This document shows positions 12,401 through 22,190 of a stretch of DNA of 64,000 nucleotides, piece after piece. The first letter of the stretch is position 1; each line of letters begins with the position of its first letter. The notes under the pieces are model-generated. The model worked only from the letters and a program-made list of their open reading frames with translations, was not told the DNA's origin and did no database searches. The position numbers and the translations under genes were made by a program. Source of the stretch: Strobilurus pachycystidiatus (lineage: Eukaryota; Basidiomycota; Agaricomycetes; Agaricales; Physalacriaceae); assembly GCA_019915135.1 (NCBI GenBank), contig JAHLMK010000005.1, positions 2,666,001 through 2,730,000 of the forward strand, in the 5' to 3' direction.

Positions 12401-12806
12401 GTACAGCTCAATGGATGACTGGAAGGAGGCACGGGACATTCTGCATTGCAGCGACAACTTTCACGGCGAACTGCGACGAGACTGTGTTCTTGTGAACATG
12501 GATTCTGCGGTTCTCTGTTTTGCGCGCATCTACGGTCTCTTTCGCGTCAAATTTGGAGGTTCCGATCAGATTCACGATATTGCATTCGTTCGGATGCTAA
12601 ACGCTTCGAACTGGAAGCCACGGTCAACCTGGGACGGGATTCAAGTCTTTGAAGAGGAAAAGAGCGCGCGGTTCATTTTTGTGAAGTATTTCACTCGTGG
12701 TGCCCACCTTATCCCCGTCTTCGAGACAAGTAAGCCCCGGCATGTTGTATTGAACGACTTGATCGATACCGACTGGTTCATTCGAGCAGGAAACCTTCCA
12801 GAGTAG
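9477..12806 (+). CDS. Plavaka-family transposase with N-terminal zinc finger (island 1)
   Basis: ATG at 9477 opens MVRAASSTARSNLQACKYCKK, followed by a single C-x2-C...H...C zinc finger. The next exons read HVDTSQMAADSNLLPDPEPM, then a long body with WWDIQDDLP, a KVHPGIARASFLPSQIRN segment, YHVCSDDVARILYPVIP, the cysteine pair in DFPCARCLV, the SLDTLHVFDIGGMGKHAWP block and a helical C-terminal region (HISHIIEDLRQKGASYNYS, NEGFQQEARQGYQRTNRKK). This order (TIS-like platform, C-x2-C, then leucine-rich helical segment) is that of Plavaka transposases of basidiomycetes, which cut and paste the element. At least eight introns of about 50 nt restore the frame. No internal stop was found. The tail 11979-12806 has a Ser/Asp-rich linker and a conserved RNA/DNA-binding-like domain (VRVHSTVQLQYSSMDDWKEA). 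It is more diverged than the island 2 Plavaka at 38.7 kb. Confidence 0.78.
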
Positions 12807-12867
12807 AAGTAGGAATATAATGTGATGTATCTAATAAAGATTCAGCCGCCGTTCCAAAAGTTCTCTG

Positions 12868-13874
12868 TCATGTTTTGCTTCGCGCGCAAGTTGCTTCTCT
12901 TGCCAGCTGGAAATCTATTAGTAGGGTGGCTTGGGCAATACAGGAAACATGAACTGACTTGTCCCATAATGACAAATCAACCTCGTTTCCGTATTGTATC
13001 AATGACCGCGAAAAATCATCATTCAAATGGCAGGAAAGTTCCGGGAGCGAGGCCTCAGGCGGATCTTCTCCAAAAGTGCGGAATTTGCGAGCATTGAAGC
13101 GCTGTACACCGTTATGAGAGAAGTTCAATGAGATCAAGTCGACTAACCGCGTATGCGAATGCCGCTCGATGACAGTCTAGCATCGGGGACTTTGGACAGC
13201 ACTCAAAGACGTCAAGCTCGATGAAGTTGTCATAGAACTCGTCGAGGGTCAGAGGCCCTCTCTGAAAATTGACGGACTCGATAATCTGTGGAAACATAAA
13301 TCAGAGAAAGCAAGCGAGCATCGGGAGCTCACCATAAGTAGATATTCCTTGCTGATAGGCCGAGAGACCGAGTCAATGTAATCATTGAAGGCCTTCGTGA
13401 TAACATGGTCCACGGAGTAAAGCTCGACGTCGATTGGAATTACAAGATGTCCGCCTTCGCGAATGTGGCGCTGGTCGTATTGTTAGCTCATGTAAGCATG
13501 TAGACACTGTTTTGCACCTTGATGTTTGTAGCGGCAACCTCGGCTATGCCTGCTGTCAGTGGCACTTCAGACCACAAACCTGCAATCAACGAGTCCTTCA
13601 CGGTCTCGGGCAATTCGTACACTGTTGCCTGATGAACGCGTGAGATCTTGGCATCCAATACATCGAGAGTATGTTGAAATCGCAGATCTATGTCCTGTTC
13701 TCATGTCAGTCGACGTGTCGCAGTCCACAACGCGTCTCGTACCTCGCCTCTGTTGGCAAGATCAGTGAGAACGGCTCGATCTTCCGGAGCAACGGAGTAT
13801 TTGTCGCAAATCTCTTTCACAGTTCGCGTAGGGTGCTCATGCTTTCGATGCGTGTATTTCTCAGCCTTGGGCAT
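12868..13874 (-). CDS. Uncharacterised accessory protein of the island 1 element
   Basis: Not a recognised family. ATG at 13874 begins MPKAEKYTHRKHEHPTRTV, a short basic start. Splicing gives KEICDKYSVAPEDRAVLTDL, DIDLRFQHTLDVLDAKISRV, then RHIREGGHLVIPIDVELYSV, IIESVNFQRGPLTLDEFYDN and, in the last exon, RFNARKFRTFGEDPPEASLP. Five or six short introns with GT-AG ends keep the frame open. The product is about 230 residues, soluble-looking, with no membrane segment or obvious catalytic motif. It lies tail-to-tail with the transposase (62 bases between stops) and inside the subterminal arrays, so it belongs to the element. It may be a cofactor or a host gene captured as cargo. Confidence 0.55.
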
Positions 13875-14014
13875 GTTGGGATGGTGATTGGCGTCGCGGT
13901 ATGAGAAGGAAAGTGATCGATCCGGTGACGTCGATCACGGTTTATTCCAACCTCCACTATCATCTGATGGCATTGGCAACGGTCTACAGCAACACAGAGA
14001 AGCTATATACGGGC

Positions 14015-14166
14015 CCTAGGTACATATCTGACCGTGTGTGGCCATATCTGACCTGGCCTGAAACTGTCTGAATCAGTCTGCTCAGACGCCCAGCAGTATC
14101 TGACAACGTCTGACATGGCCATCAGATGGCTTCAGGCCTGACCAGACGATTGCGACTTTTCCGACA
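14015..14166. repeat. Right subterminal array and end of island 1
   Basis: Mirror of the left array: TATCTGAC, GGCCTGA, GTCTGA, CTCAGACG, TTCAGGCCTGACCAGAC and similar, then the terminal TTCCGACA at 14159-14166. A GGGCCC hexamer at about 14010 flanks it on the inner side, as on the left. Confidence 0.75.
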
Positions 14167-14432
14167 GTCCTGACCTCTCCGCAAGACCCGAAAGTTGAGG
14201 CTGTGAGACCCAAATCCGGCTTCGATGGGCGCGCAAACAGTCGGCGAACAGTGCATTTTCACAGTGAGAGTTTCAAGACTCTATGGCGCGGCCGACGGCT
14301 GTGATGAAACGACTGCCTCTCGGTTCAGCCGAGAGCAATCTTACTCGACCCTGGCTCATTACGCTTATAAGTAATGCCCGTTGTCTTGGCCTTTTCCCTC
14401 GTCCTTTCCCCCTGCCTTCACCTTGACCGACA

Positions 14433-15800
14433 ATGACACTCAGGAAGAGCTGGCCGTTTACGAAGCCTCTTACTGCTCTTCCTCAGAGAGCGGTACGATT
14501 CCCATTCCTTCCCTCAGAGGCTATCGCCTGTATCATTTCCCATGTGACCCATATCCCGACTCTGAAAGCTTGCGCCTTAGTCTCTACTACCTTCCATCGC
14601 CACGCGGAAAAGCTTCTGCTCAGTGCAGTCACTATACGCCTATCCTCTCAGAATCAGAACCCTTACCACACGTTCCTCGATCTCATCACCACCGTCTCTC
14701 CCCACGTCGCGCTTCTGGTGGTGTCCCTCCATCTCTCCGACTTCTACTTGCAGGATTCCACTTCGACATGGCTTGCGTGCGATAACTACATTGTCCCGCA
14801 CATTCTCGCCTTTCTGCCTAACATCACTTACCTCGGCATCCACGCCCACAATGACATTTCGGCGCCCACTCGCGTGGCTTTGAGCGCCCATATCTTCACC
14901 CCTCAACTTCGGAGTCTGTCAGTACGTGGGACGTCCTTGGATATGCGAGATGTGTTTGGGAGGTGCCATTCACTGGAGGATATACGCATGACGGACGTCG
15001 AGATAACATCTCATGTTTCTCAAGACGAGACTTCGTCGGACGACCTATCCGAAGAGCTGGACATCACAGAGCTATTGAAACCTTCTCGTCAAAGTTTGTG
15101 TCCCACACCCCCGCCTCCCCTCATACATTACCACGCGTCAATACAAAACTTTTCCCTTCAGCTCACCTCCTCAACCAGTCCCGAGTTCATCGATCATCTT
15201 CTCCATGCCTCAGTGTGGAAGTCATTCATCCGACTCGAGACACTCGATCTTGACCTCATCCACTTTCCCTACCCAGTCGCCGTCCAGCGCCTCCTCGCTG
15301 CCACAAGCCGGTGTACAACGCATCTCCGTCTACGCGCTTATGACGTTACAAGCCTTGGGTTCTACATCCATCCTACTGTTCCCCGCGTTACGTACCGCTT
15401 CAGAATCCTACCCCGTACCGGCAACCCAAGCTTTGTGGATATATTCCAGTCATTCAGCCGGCTTCATAGGCTCGCCGCCCGCGGGAGTGGATCTGGAAAT
15501 GGAAGGGTGTTTCGCAGCCACCCGCCGAACCGGTGGCGCGGTATATCCGATTTACGCTTGGAACTCGAGATGGTCGACGCGTTCTCGTTGTTTGCGAGGA
15601 GTGACTGGGAGTGGGCGTGGTTGGACGAGGTGTTGGGCGCTGTGAGGAGGAAGGTGACGTTTGTGGTGAACATCTCGCTTCTGTACGATGCGGAGCGACA
15701 TCTGAAGGAGGATATGGAGGGTAGGGTGAGGCAGTGTTTGCCGAGAGCAAGCGAGCGCGGTGTTTTGAGAGTTGCAGTGAATTTCAGGGCGATTGATTAA
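14433..15800 (+). CDS. F-box-like protein, single exon
   Basis: One uninterrupted 455-residue frame starting at ATG 14433. Residues 25-75 read FPFLPSEAIACIISHVTHIP, TLKACALVSTTFHRHAEKLL: a diverged F-box with the expected Leu-Pro, Ile-x-x-His and Cys-ala-leu-val-ser positions. Downstream are leucine-rich stretches (LRSLSVRGTSLDMRDVF, LETLDLDLIHFPYP) and an acidic loop near residue 200 (QDETSSDDLSEELDITELL). It is the only host gene between the two transposon islands, and codon use and GC look host-like. It probably acts as a substrate adaptor of an SCF ubiquitin ligase; the substrate is unknown. Lack of introns fits the many intronless members of this family. Confidence 0.72.
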   Translation: MTLRKSWPFTKPLTALPQRAVRFPFLPSEAIACIISHVTHIPTLKACALVSTTFHRHAEKLLLSAVTIRLSSQNQNPYHTFLDLITTVSPHVALLVVSLHLSDFYLQDSTSTWLACDNYIVPHILAFLPNITYLGIHAHNDISAPTRVALSAHIFTPQLRSLSVRGTSLDMRDVFGRCHSLEDIRMTDVEITSHVSQDETSSDDLSEELDITELLKPSRQSLCPTPPPPLIHYHASIQNFSLQLTSSTSPEFIDHLLHASVWKSFIRLETLDLDLIHFPYPVAVQRLLAATSRCTTHLRLRAYDVTSLGFYIHPTVPRVTYRFRILPRTGNPSFVDIFQSFSRLHRLAARGSGSGNGRVFRSHPPNRWRGISDLRLELEMVDAFSLFARSDWEWAWLDEVLGAVRRKVTFVVNISLLYDAERHLKEDMEGRVRQCLPRASERGVLRVAVNFRAID

Positions 15801-16055
15801 CGAACTTCACTGTGGCGAGGACTTCATCTATTTATCACTATCATTATTCAAAGTTTGCTTTTGTTGCATGTACACTTCATACTTCTACTTTACCGCTTTG
15901 TTTACCCAGTACCGATCCTCGTATGAAATCAAACATAAGGGTGTTTTGCGATGAGTTGAAAGAATAGAAGCTAATATCGCGATGCAGTGGTTCCGACCAC
16001 GCAAGTCAATTGGAGATCCCAGTTGGCTCCATGAGCTGCGACAGTAGATGGATCC

Positions 16056-16062
16056 GCATCGA
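16056..16062. repeat. Putative left target-site duplication GCATCGA
   Basis: GCATCGA directly precedes the left inverted repeat of island 2. The same heptamer, same orientation, directly follows the right inverted repeat at 49285-49291. Seven bases match exactly and an eighth position differs. This is what duplication of a target on insertion of one 33-kb unit would leave. Confidence 0.6.
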
Positions 16063-16119
16063 CAAAAAGATGACACTCTAGTCTTAAGTTACTCTGGTGA
16101 TCACCGGGGTGAGCATGAG
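16063..16119 (+). repeat. Left terminal inverted repeat of island 2
   Basis: Reads inward from CAAAAAGATGACAC to TCTTAAG and then GGTGATCACCGGGGTGAG. The reverse complement of 49228-49284 matches it with a few substitutions. The inner core GGTGATCACC is itself a perfect 10-bp palindrome, a likely transposase contact. Confidence 0.78.
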
Positions 16120-16226
16120 CCATGGCTAATCTTATGTTTTAATCTTGAGCTGGAAATTCTGGTATATTGCATGGTATGCCATTCATTGGTACACTAATAC
16201 ACACAATGTATGATACTTACACTAAG

Positions 16227-16500
16227 CTTGAGCCAAACTCAAGCCGAGTGACTCTAGTTGGCGACACTGACTTGAGTGGCGACACCCGAGTCGAGCGACG
16301 AGTCGGACGATACAATAAACTTGAGCCAAACTCAAGCCGAGTGACTCAAGTTGGCGACACTGACTTGAGTGGCGACACCCGAGTCGAGTGACCACCGACT
16401 CGTCGCGAAAGTTGAGTCGGAAACTTGAGCTGAAACTCGAGTTAACGGTACTCAACTTGAGTGTACAGCTTGAGCTGAACTCGAGTTCGGCCTTGGGCTC
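16227..16500. repeat. Left subterminal ACTCAAG/ACTTGAG array with 93-bp tandem duplication
   Basis: A 93-bp unit starting CTTGAGCCAAACTCAAGCCG at 16227 is repeated at 16320. Both units, and the sequence after them, are dense in ACTCAAG, ACTTGAG and ACTCGAG hexamer/heptamer variants on both strands. The same heptamers recur at 49060-49170 just inside the right end. These are probably binding sites of the element's transposase. Confidence 0.78.
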
Positions 16501-17451
16501 AACTCGCGCCACTGAATCGTCCAAACGGGGAATTTCGGGATGGACGAAGCCGGACCAGGTAAGTAGTCGGGATTGAGATGGATTGTGAGAGGGCACCAAA
16601 ATACCCAATTAGCCGCGTCGAGACTGGTAGTACGATGGAGAGGGAGAGAGAAATGTTAGCACGGAAACGATACAGAGAGAAAAGAATCCGACGCACCTAA
16701 CCAAAATCCTCGCTGACGTCACGTCAGCCGTCCTTCGTCGTGTCCGCAACACACTAATCCTCCATCCCAAAATTTACTTGCGACGCGGGACCGGCGAGAG
16801 TACCATTGAGAGCGTCGTCGCTGCCGCATTGTAAGCCTGTGGTCGTGGGGGGCGTCGTCGGGGTGGTCGTCGTCCCCATGGTGGTGGTCGTCGTCGTCCT
16901 GGTGGATTCGTCACGCCATGTCAACGAGAGAGCAGCGAGAACGTTGTCGCTGGGGTCGTCGCCACTGGATAGTGGCCCGTCGTCGTATGAGGCGTCGTCG
17001 GGGGATCGTCGTCGCCGTCGTGGTGGTGGTTGATGGAAAAGAGCAAATGATTAGTCAGCTGTCAGACACGGCAACGTGTCCAGGCCGTATTGATGTCCAA
17101 AGTGCATAGGCACCAGGACAGGCACCGGCGTCACCGCCACAGATAGATGAGATTATGGATGGAGATATCGCGATGACAAGTCCGTAAGTACTTCGTATCA
17201 GGTAGTCGTCGATGCAGGGGAATAGGATATGGTACGGAAGGATAGCACGAAAGATACAATACAACTAAATGACGACAACATATGCAAGGGGAAATACAAC
17301 AAGAATAGACAAGAAAACACGCCAGACAAGAAAACACGCCAGACAAGAAAACACGCCAGACAAGAAACTGCGCCACACTCCGCGCCACACCATTACGATC
17401 ACAGATTCATCTGGGGTAAGATAAGCAGCGGAAACCCTTCAAGAAAGAATG
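16501..17451. other. Non-coding left arm of island 2, low-complexity GTCGTC tracts
   Basis: About 950 bases without a supported gene. The part at 16806-17033 is a run of GTCGTC/GTGGTG triplets (open on both strands because of composition). A frame on minus would give Thr/Pro-rich protein, but it has no start or splice support. Confidence 0.5.
17309..17359. repeat. 17-bp tandem repeat, three copies
   Basis: ACAAGAAAACACGCCAG occurs three times head to tail (17309, 17326, 17343), followed by a partial fourth. Recent slippage-type repeat just downstream of the small gene at 17452. Confidence 0.85.
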
Positions 17452-17940
17452 TTACATTACCCTAGTATGTTCTTCCAGCCGGAAGAACCATTCCCTCGGA
17501 CGCCGCTCCTCCGGCTCAATCCCAAATTGCCTCTTCGCCTCGTCGAGCCTCGATCCCTCCGTCCTGTCGTAGACGAAACACTTCGATGATTGGCGTCCCT
17601 TTCCCGCCCACTCCACCGTCCCCAAGCTCCAATTGTCCTGCCCGTATACCCGGATGGTAAGATGCGGCTTCTGCAAGCTTTCTGTGTTTGCGGGAGGCGA
17701 CAGATGGAAGCCGGAGGGCCTGGATATACGCTCAGACGATTGCAACAGCCGCAAAATGGAAGAAAAAACGCACATAAGTACGAAATGCGCCGCATCGTCG
17801 CCAAACTTGGAGGCAAATTTCTCGACCGCGTCCCAAAGCGCCATTTCGGCGTTGCTGTATTGGGTGCGCGCGTAGGGTCGCAGTAGCTCCGCCGGCGTCG
17901 GCTGGCCTTGCAGCAGATATTGGGACATAAGGGCGGCCAT
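17452..17940 (-). CDS. Small unrecognised cargo protein
   Basis: Open frame of 162 residues from ATG at 17940, starting MAALMSQYLLQGQPTPAELL. The N-terminal half is helical-looking (ALWDAVEKFASKFGDDAAHF). The middle, near residue 65, has HLSPPANTESLQKP. The C-terminus is basic and aromatic (PREWFFRLEEHTRVM). No family recognised. A GTACTT donor-like site follows DDAAHF, so an intron through the middle is possible, but the only acceptor found shifts the frame, and the single-exon reading is kept. Located at the left arm of the giant element, reading toward the left terminus. Confidence 0.4.
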   Translation of the reverse strand: MAALMSQYLLQGQPTPAELLRPYARTQYSNAEMALWDAVEKFASKFGDDAAHFVLMCVFSSILRLLQSSERISRPSGFHLSPPANTESLQKPHLTIRVYGQDNWSLGTVEWAGKGRQSSKCFVYDRTEGSRLDEAKRQFGIEPEERRPREWFFRLEEHTRVM

Positions 17941-19070
17941 GACGGATTTGGTCGACGTGAAGAGAGGCGGCGTTTGTGAGGCGGGAACTTCCTACTTGGG
18001 TAATCTCCATCTTGATCTCTGGTTCCTTGTCCGCTCACCATCACCACACTGGCGTCCTCCCTCCTTCTCAATCGACCACCCAGTGGATCACCCGCATGAT
18101 AACGGCGACCGAATTGACAACACTGACGGAATGAAACCGCCGGCAGACACAAGACGCGTGTCAGACTCCAGGACGACGGGAGCCATAGCTGTAAATCCTA
18201 GCCAAAAGAAAACCGTTACAACGGGTGGAAAATAAGTCAAACGCCCCGTTGCAACGGTGGCTTACCTAAGGTGACCCACCTGCTCCCGCGCGGTCCGTTT
18301 GCCCTGGTGCACGTGGTTGCGCGCTCTTTCCGCCCGCCCGCCAGCCCCTCCCAAAATGGTCGGCTCGAATCTGGTAGTGGCTCGTTGCCGGTGCGCCGAT
18401 ATCCTGCGGGGTGCGAATGTGATCGCACGATCAGCACCCCGGCATTGCTATGCACCGCCGCCCCCTGGCCCGCTCTGCTAGCGGGCGGCTCCTTTGCGGG
18501 TGCGCTCCCACTATCGGTATTCAGACATTACCAACAGGACATTGCAGCCTTCTGTACGGCAGTAGTAGCACCCATCACCATACCCATAATATTAATGCGC
18601 CACACATACGCTGCTAGAATTTTCCACCGGGCTATTATGGGCCCACCTGATCTGATCCACTGCACTCATCCCTCCAGCCACCAGTACAGTAGTAATCAAT
18701 AATAATATGAATCGCTCAATAATACGCCACAATAAATCCGCTACTAAAAAATTTGCGGCAGCCTGCGCTCCGCAATTCGATGTTTGCAGTCACCCATGAA
18801 GCACTCGGCAGTCCGAACTCCCTCTGAAAAATCTTGACGGACGAAGGACTTGTTAAATTGAGGTATCAGGTAGCCTCGGCCCGAGGAATCCAACCACGTG
18901 GCAAGCTGAACTTAGCGCAGACGCCTTGGCTGCTTGAGCCCAGCGGTTTCTTGCGTTCGACAGATATGGGAACGGGCGCCACAATCATATGAATTGCATG
19001 TAAAAACTAAGTACATGCAAGACACACGTCGGCACATCGCAATCAATCAGAAAGTACGTACTCTATGCCG
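17941..19070. other. Spacer inside island 2, no gene supported
   Basis: Upstream region of the small gene at 17452, then downstream region of the large acidic gene at 19071. Contains a GC-rich part (18240-18500) with the 12-bp palindrome CCGTTGCAACGG and an AT-rich part (18540-18780). Plus-strand frames such as 18271-18702 have no motif. It may hold remains of an older insertion, but no terminal repeats were found. Confidence 0.4.
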
Positions 19071-22053
19071 TTACTTATCACCTTGGCCTTCCACTTCCAT
19101 CAACACACCTTTCATCGCCCACCTTACCTCCGCCAGCGCTTTCACCAATCCATCCTCCTGCGCTGGTAACGCTTCCAACCACCATGATAACGTCGCGACT
19201 ACCGACAACAGCCCATTTTGGCCGGCTAATTGCAAGCAACCCCAATCTCCGCCATACTCTCCTCGAATCCAAACCCCATCGCCTCCTTTGTTTCGCCACG
19301 TTGGTTGCATGCTATCCCACCATAGCCACCACGCCGCCTCAAATTTTGCGACCGTTCCACTGCGAATATGGACTCGTGCGCCACGCGTTCGGCCCTGGCG
19401 CAACCACTGCGACAACTCCGACGGACGATACTTGGATGGTAAGCCCTTCCGTCCAACCCCACCCTCGTCTATGCCATGCTCACACTCGATTGCAATCAAC
19501 AGGCTCAAGATCTCCTCGAGACTTTCTGCGCCGGCAGCCTCGCGAAATTCCATAACGGGATCCTTCAACCACGACGCATCAAGCGCCTCTAGCCGGTTTG
19601 ACAGATCGTTCCTTGTTGAAACGGATTGCACGATGAAGGTTGGTGGAGGGTCCTGTGGTTTAGGCGGGGGAGGCGAGGACGCGTCAGAAAGTGCGAAGTA
19701 AGTCGATGCAGGTGAACTCGTGGAGGGAGGATCTGCCGCCATGTCCTGGACGGCTGCCGTCGTCTCCTCATACGGTCCCAGTCCTCCCACCGCCATCTCG
19801 AGTCCGCGAAAGAATTCTCCCATCTCCGCATCAACCTCTCCTCCTCCAAAGCTCATTCCAACATCCAGCACGACTCCTCCGCCCCCAAACTTCATTCCGG
19901 CATCGATCTCCCCATTCATAGCCGTAGCATCCACATTTTGCGCATCCCCGCCCCACAGCAGGCCCTCGTCAAACCCAGCAGCGACTTCGTGAGCGACAGG
20001 CGGAGGAATATCCCAAACCACAGGTTGAAAGGTGGGTGTCTTCTGAGGCGCCGCGTCATCCATCATGTTTACATCCCCGTCCCTCGCAGCTCCTTCGCCC
20101 TCTTTATCAGCGCCTTTCGCGCGTGGTTTTGGTTTGGGTCGAGGTCTTGCCGATTGTGTCGCCTCCTTCATGAGCGCCTGCTCAGACAACCCGGCGTTGA
20201 CGTGTTTCACCGGCTTCGCAATCGATTCCGTCCGCGACAGCTTTGCAGCCTTCGTCTTACGCCTCCCATCTTCCACCTCGCCCGCTTCCCTTGTTCGTTT
20301 CTTCTTCAGCCGTTCATGGTTCTCTTTTCCCCTCTCAACGCCTGACTTCCGCATTGGGTGCTCCTCCTCGTCGTCCTCAACCTCCTCGTCCTCGCCCTCC
20401 TCGTCCTCATCATCATCGTCCTCGTCCTCGTCCTCGTCGCATGACGAAGAGAGTTCATCGTCATCCGCGGCCGACTGTAATGGGTCCAACATCTGCTCTC
20501 GAAGCTCCTTTTGGCCTTCGGCCATCTGCTCCTGGCTGTATTCCTTCCCATCCCCACGTGGCTTGACGGCCTCCTTCTGCGCGTCCGTCATGCACAACAT
20601 GGAGAAAGCCTTGATATCCTCAATAAGCTCCGTCATCTTCTTTTCGCCCCACCACTCGGGAAATGTTCGCGGCGTGCTCTCCAAGCTTTTCCTGGTCGAC
20701 ACGCTGTACGAAGGTTAGTGAAATCACATCTTTCATTGCAAACCTTGTCACTTACATCACTGAACCAGCGTTGCCCCCAAACTTCGACATTGGTCCGGCG
20801 ACGATCGTCAAGCAGATAGTCTGGGTACGCTCCTCGACGCCACGATTTACTCGGCTCAAGAACGCCAGACTGTTGTCAACGGCGCTGAGAGTTCGTGAGT
20901 GAAAAGACAAAATGCCGAAGACTGCATAAACTTACCTCGCTATATCAACAGGGTCTCTCGACGGTCCAGCCTTGAGGCGCTCGTCATACGTCTTTCTGTC
21001 TTGTGCGGCCTTCTCTTTTGCCCGTTGCGCAAAGCCTGCCTGCACATCTTTACCGAGACGGGCAAACATGGCGCGGGCAACGCCTTCGCGCTGGTTGATG
21101 CAACCTCCCCCTTTTTTCTTGGTTTGCCTGTCGATCTTGGGCGCTTCCCGATTCGTATTCGCCATGATGGTCGTGTCGGCGAGTGGAGGAGATGGCATAG
21201 TAGACGGACGAAGATCAACCGGCGCTTCCAGGTTCGTATTCGCCACAGTGGTCGCCTCGGCGAGTGGAGGAGAAGGCGTAGTGGACGAATGGGTGGGAAT
21301 GGACTCGAGATGCGACTCGGCTGTCGGAAGAGTTGGGGCAGACACTGAATCTGAGGTGGCGGTCAGGGGGATGAGTCCGTCCAGGTCGGCAGCAGTGATA
21401 ACGCGAAGGGTCTCAGGGAATCCCGACGAAGGCGCTAGGCCACCAGATTGGGTCTCTATCTCACCGTCAATCTCCACACCCCTCTCGCACATGAACTGTT
21501 GAACAGCTGAACGAGCGCGAACGGGTCGTTTGACGCCGACGAGAGAAGACATCAACTCCTCGAAGGTATCCGCGGTCGACGAACCGGTCAATTTGTTGCG
21601 CCGGCGCCTCTCCTTCCTGAAACGGTATGCGCACCAAGCCGCAATTCGCTGTACATTCAATGATTTAACAATCCAGGTTAACGAATCATTTCGCCAACAT
21701 ACCTTGTTCATGTGCAGGATGTGCTTTCCCTTCGCTACCACCTCTTCGGCCGTCAAATTGGAATCATCGGCAGGGGGTGCTTTTGGGTCGTACAACCGTA
21801 TCGACTCCGGTTCTTGCCAGTCAAGCAAAGGCCAGGGAAATGCACAATGGAATCGGTTTTGAATGTCCTTCATGGCGACCGCTGCATCCTGCCAGCTCCG
21901 CTCAACCGCATCGAAGTACGCGGGAAGTAACGGCGCCACCAGCGCCTCGCGAGCTCCGTCCATCCAGCCTTTCTCGTTGCGGCGATCCTTCTTCGAGATT
22001 GTGGCGCGCTTATTCTTGCCCTTTTTCTTCGTCGCCGTAGCATTGCGAGCCAT
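19071..22053 (-). CDS. Large acidic cargo protein with Trp-rich C-terminal domain
   Basis: Start chosen at ATG 22053 (MARNATATKKKGKNKR); an upstream in-frame ATG at 22134 is possible. The N-terminal domain (residues 20-150) has WMDGAREALVAPLLPAYFDA and DIQNRFHCAFPWPLL and ends with a basic patch FRKERRRRNK. The next piece, RARSAVQQFMCERG, resembles the first helix of HMG-like boxes. A Pro/Ser/Thr linker follows, then TRKSLESTPRTFPEWW, a long Glu/Asp tract and a nuclear-signal-like KKKRTREAGEVEDGRRKTK. The C-terminal domain is WLRQGRTRGARVHI, AKFEAAWWLWWDSMQPTWR, DWGCLQLAGQNGLLSVV. This Trp-rich module recurs in many Agaricomycete predicted proteins of unknown function. Introns: 21649-21702 (54 nt, stop-free, multiple of three) and two near 20890-20940 and 20702-20755. 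Nuclear role inferred only. Confidence 0.65.
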
Positions 22054-22190
22054 GATACGTCGGTGCGGGCGGTTCGTCGGAAGAGGGGGACCGTGTGGTG
22101 GCGTATAGTCATCGCCCGGCAGATGCGCGGCCATCAACCCACTGGATATTTCACATCGCCACTTCAAATTTCACTCTCCTCAACACCCTC
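22054..22190. promoter_or_regulatory. Bidirectional promoter between two cargo genes
   Basis: 137 bases separate divergent ATGs at 22053 (minus) and 22191 (plus). The pair is head-to-head like the gene pairs of the Plavaka elements, so shared control is likely. Confidence 0.4.

Larger units (their letters stand above)
7178..14166. mobile_element. Plavaka-type DNA transposon, island 1 (~7.0 kb)
   Basis: The interval carries a divergent pair of genes (accessory gene on minus, zinc-finger transposase on plus) and a third gene on minus. Both sides end in mirrored structures. TGTCGGAA at 7178-7185 faces its inverse complement TTCCGACA at 14159-14166, with partial inverted similarity continuing inward (GCAAT, then TCAGGC). 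Dense subterminal arrays of TCAGAC/TCAGGC follow on both sides, and each array is followed inward by GGGCCC. The base pair GT lies just outside both ends and may be a two-base target duplication, but this is weak. All transposase exons I could join are open, so the element may be autonomous. The boundaries are inference from symmetry. Confidence 0.72.

Noticed and set aside
16806..17033. Val-rich/Thr-rich gene over the GTCGTC repeats
   Set aside because: Low-complexity triplet repeat open on both strands, without start, splice or domain support.
20065..20718. Ser-rich plus-strand protein
   Set aside because: Exact antisense of the acidic (Glu/Asp) part of the minus-strand gene; a composition shadow.
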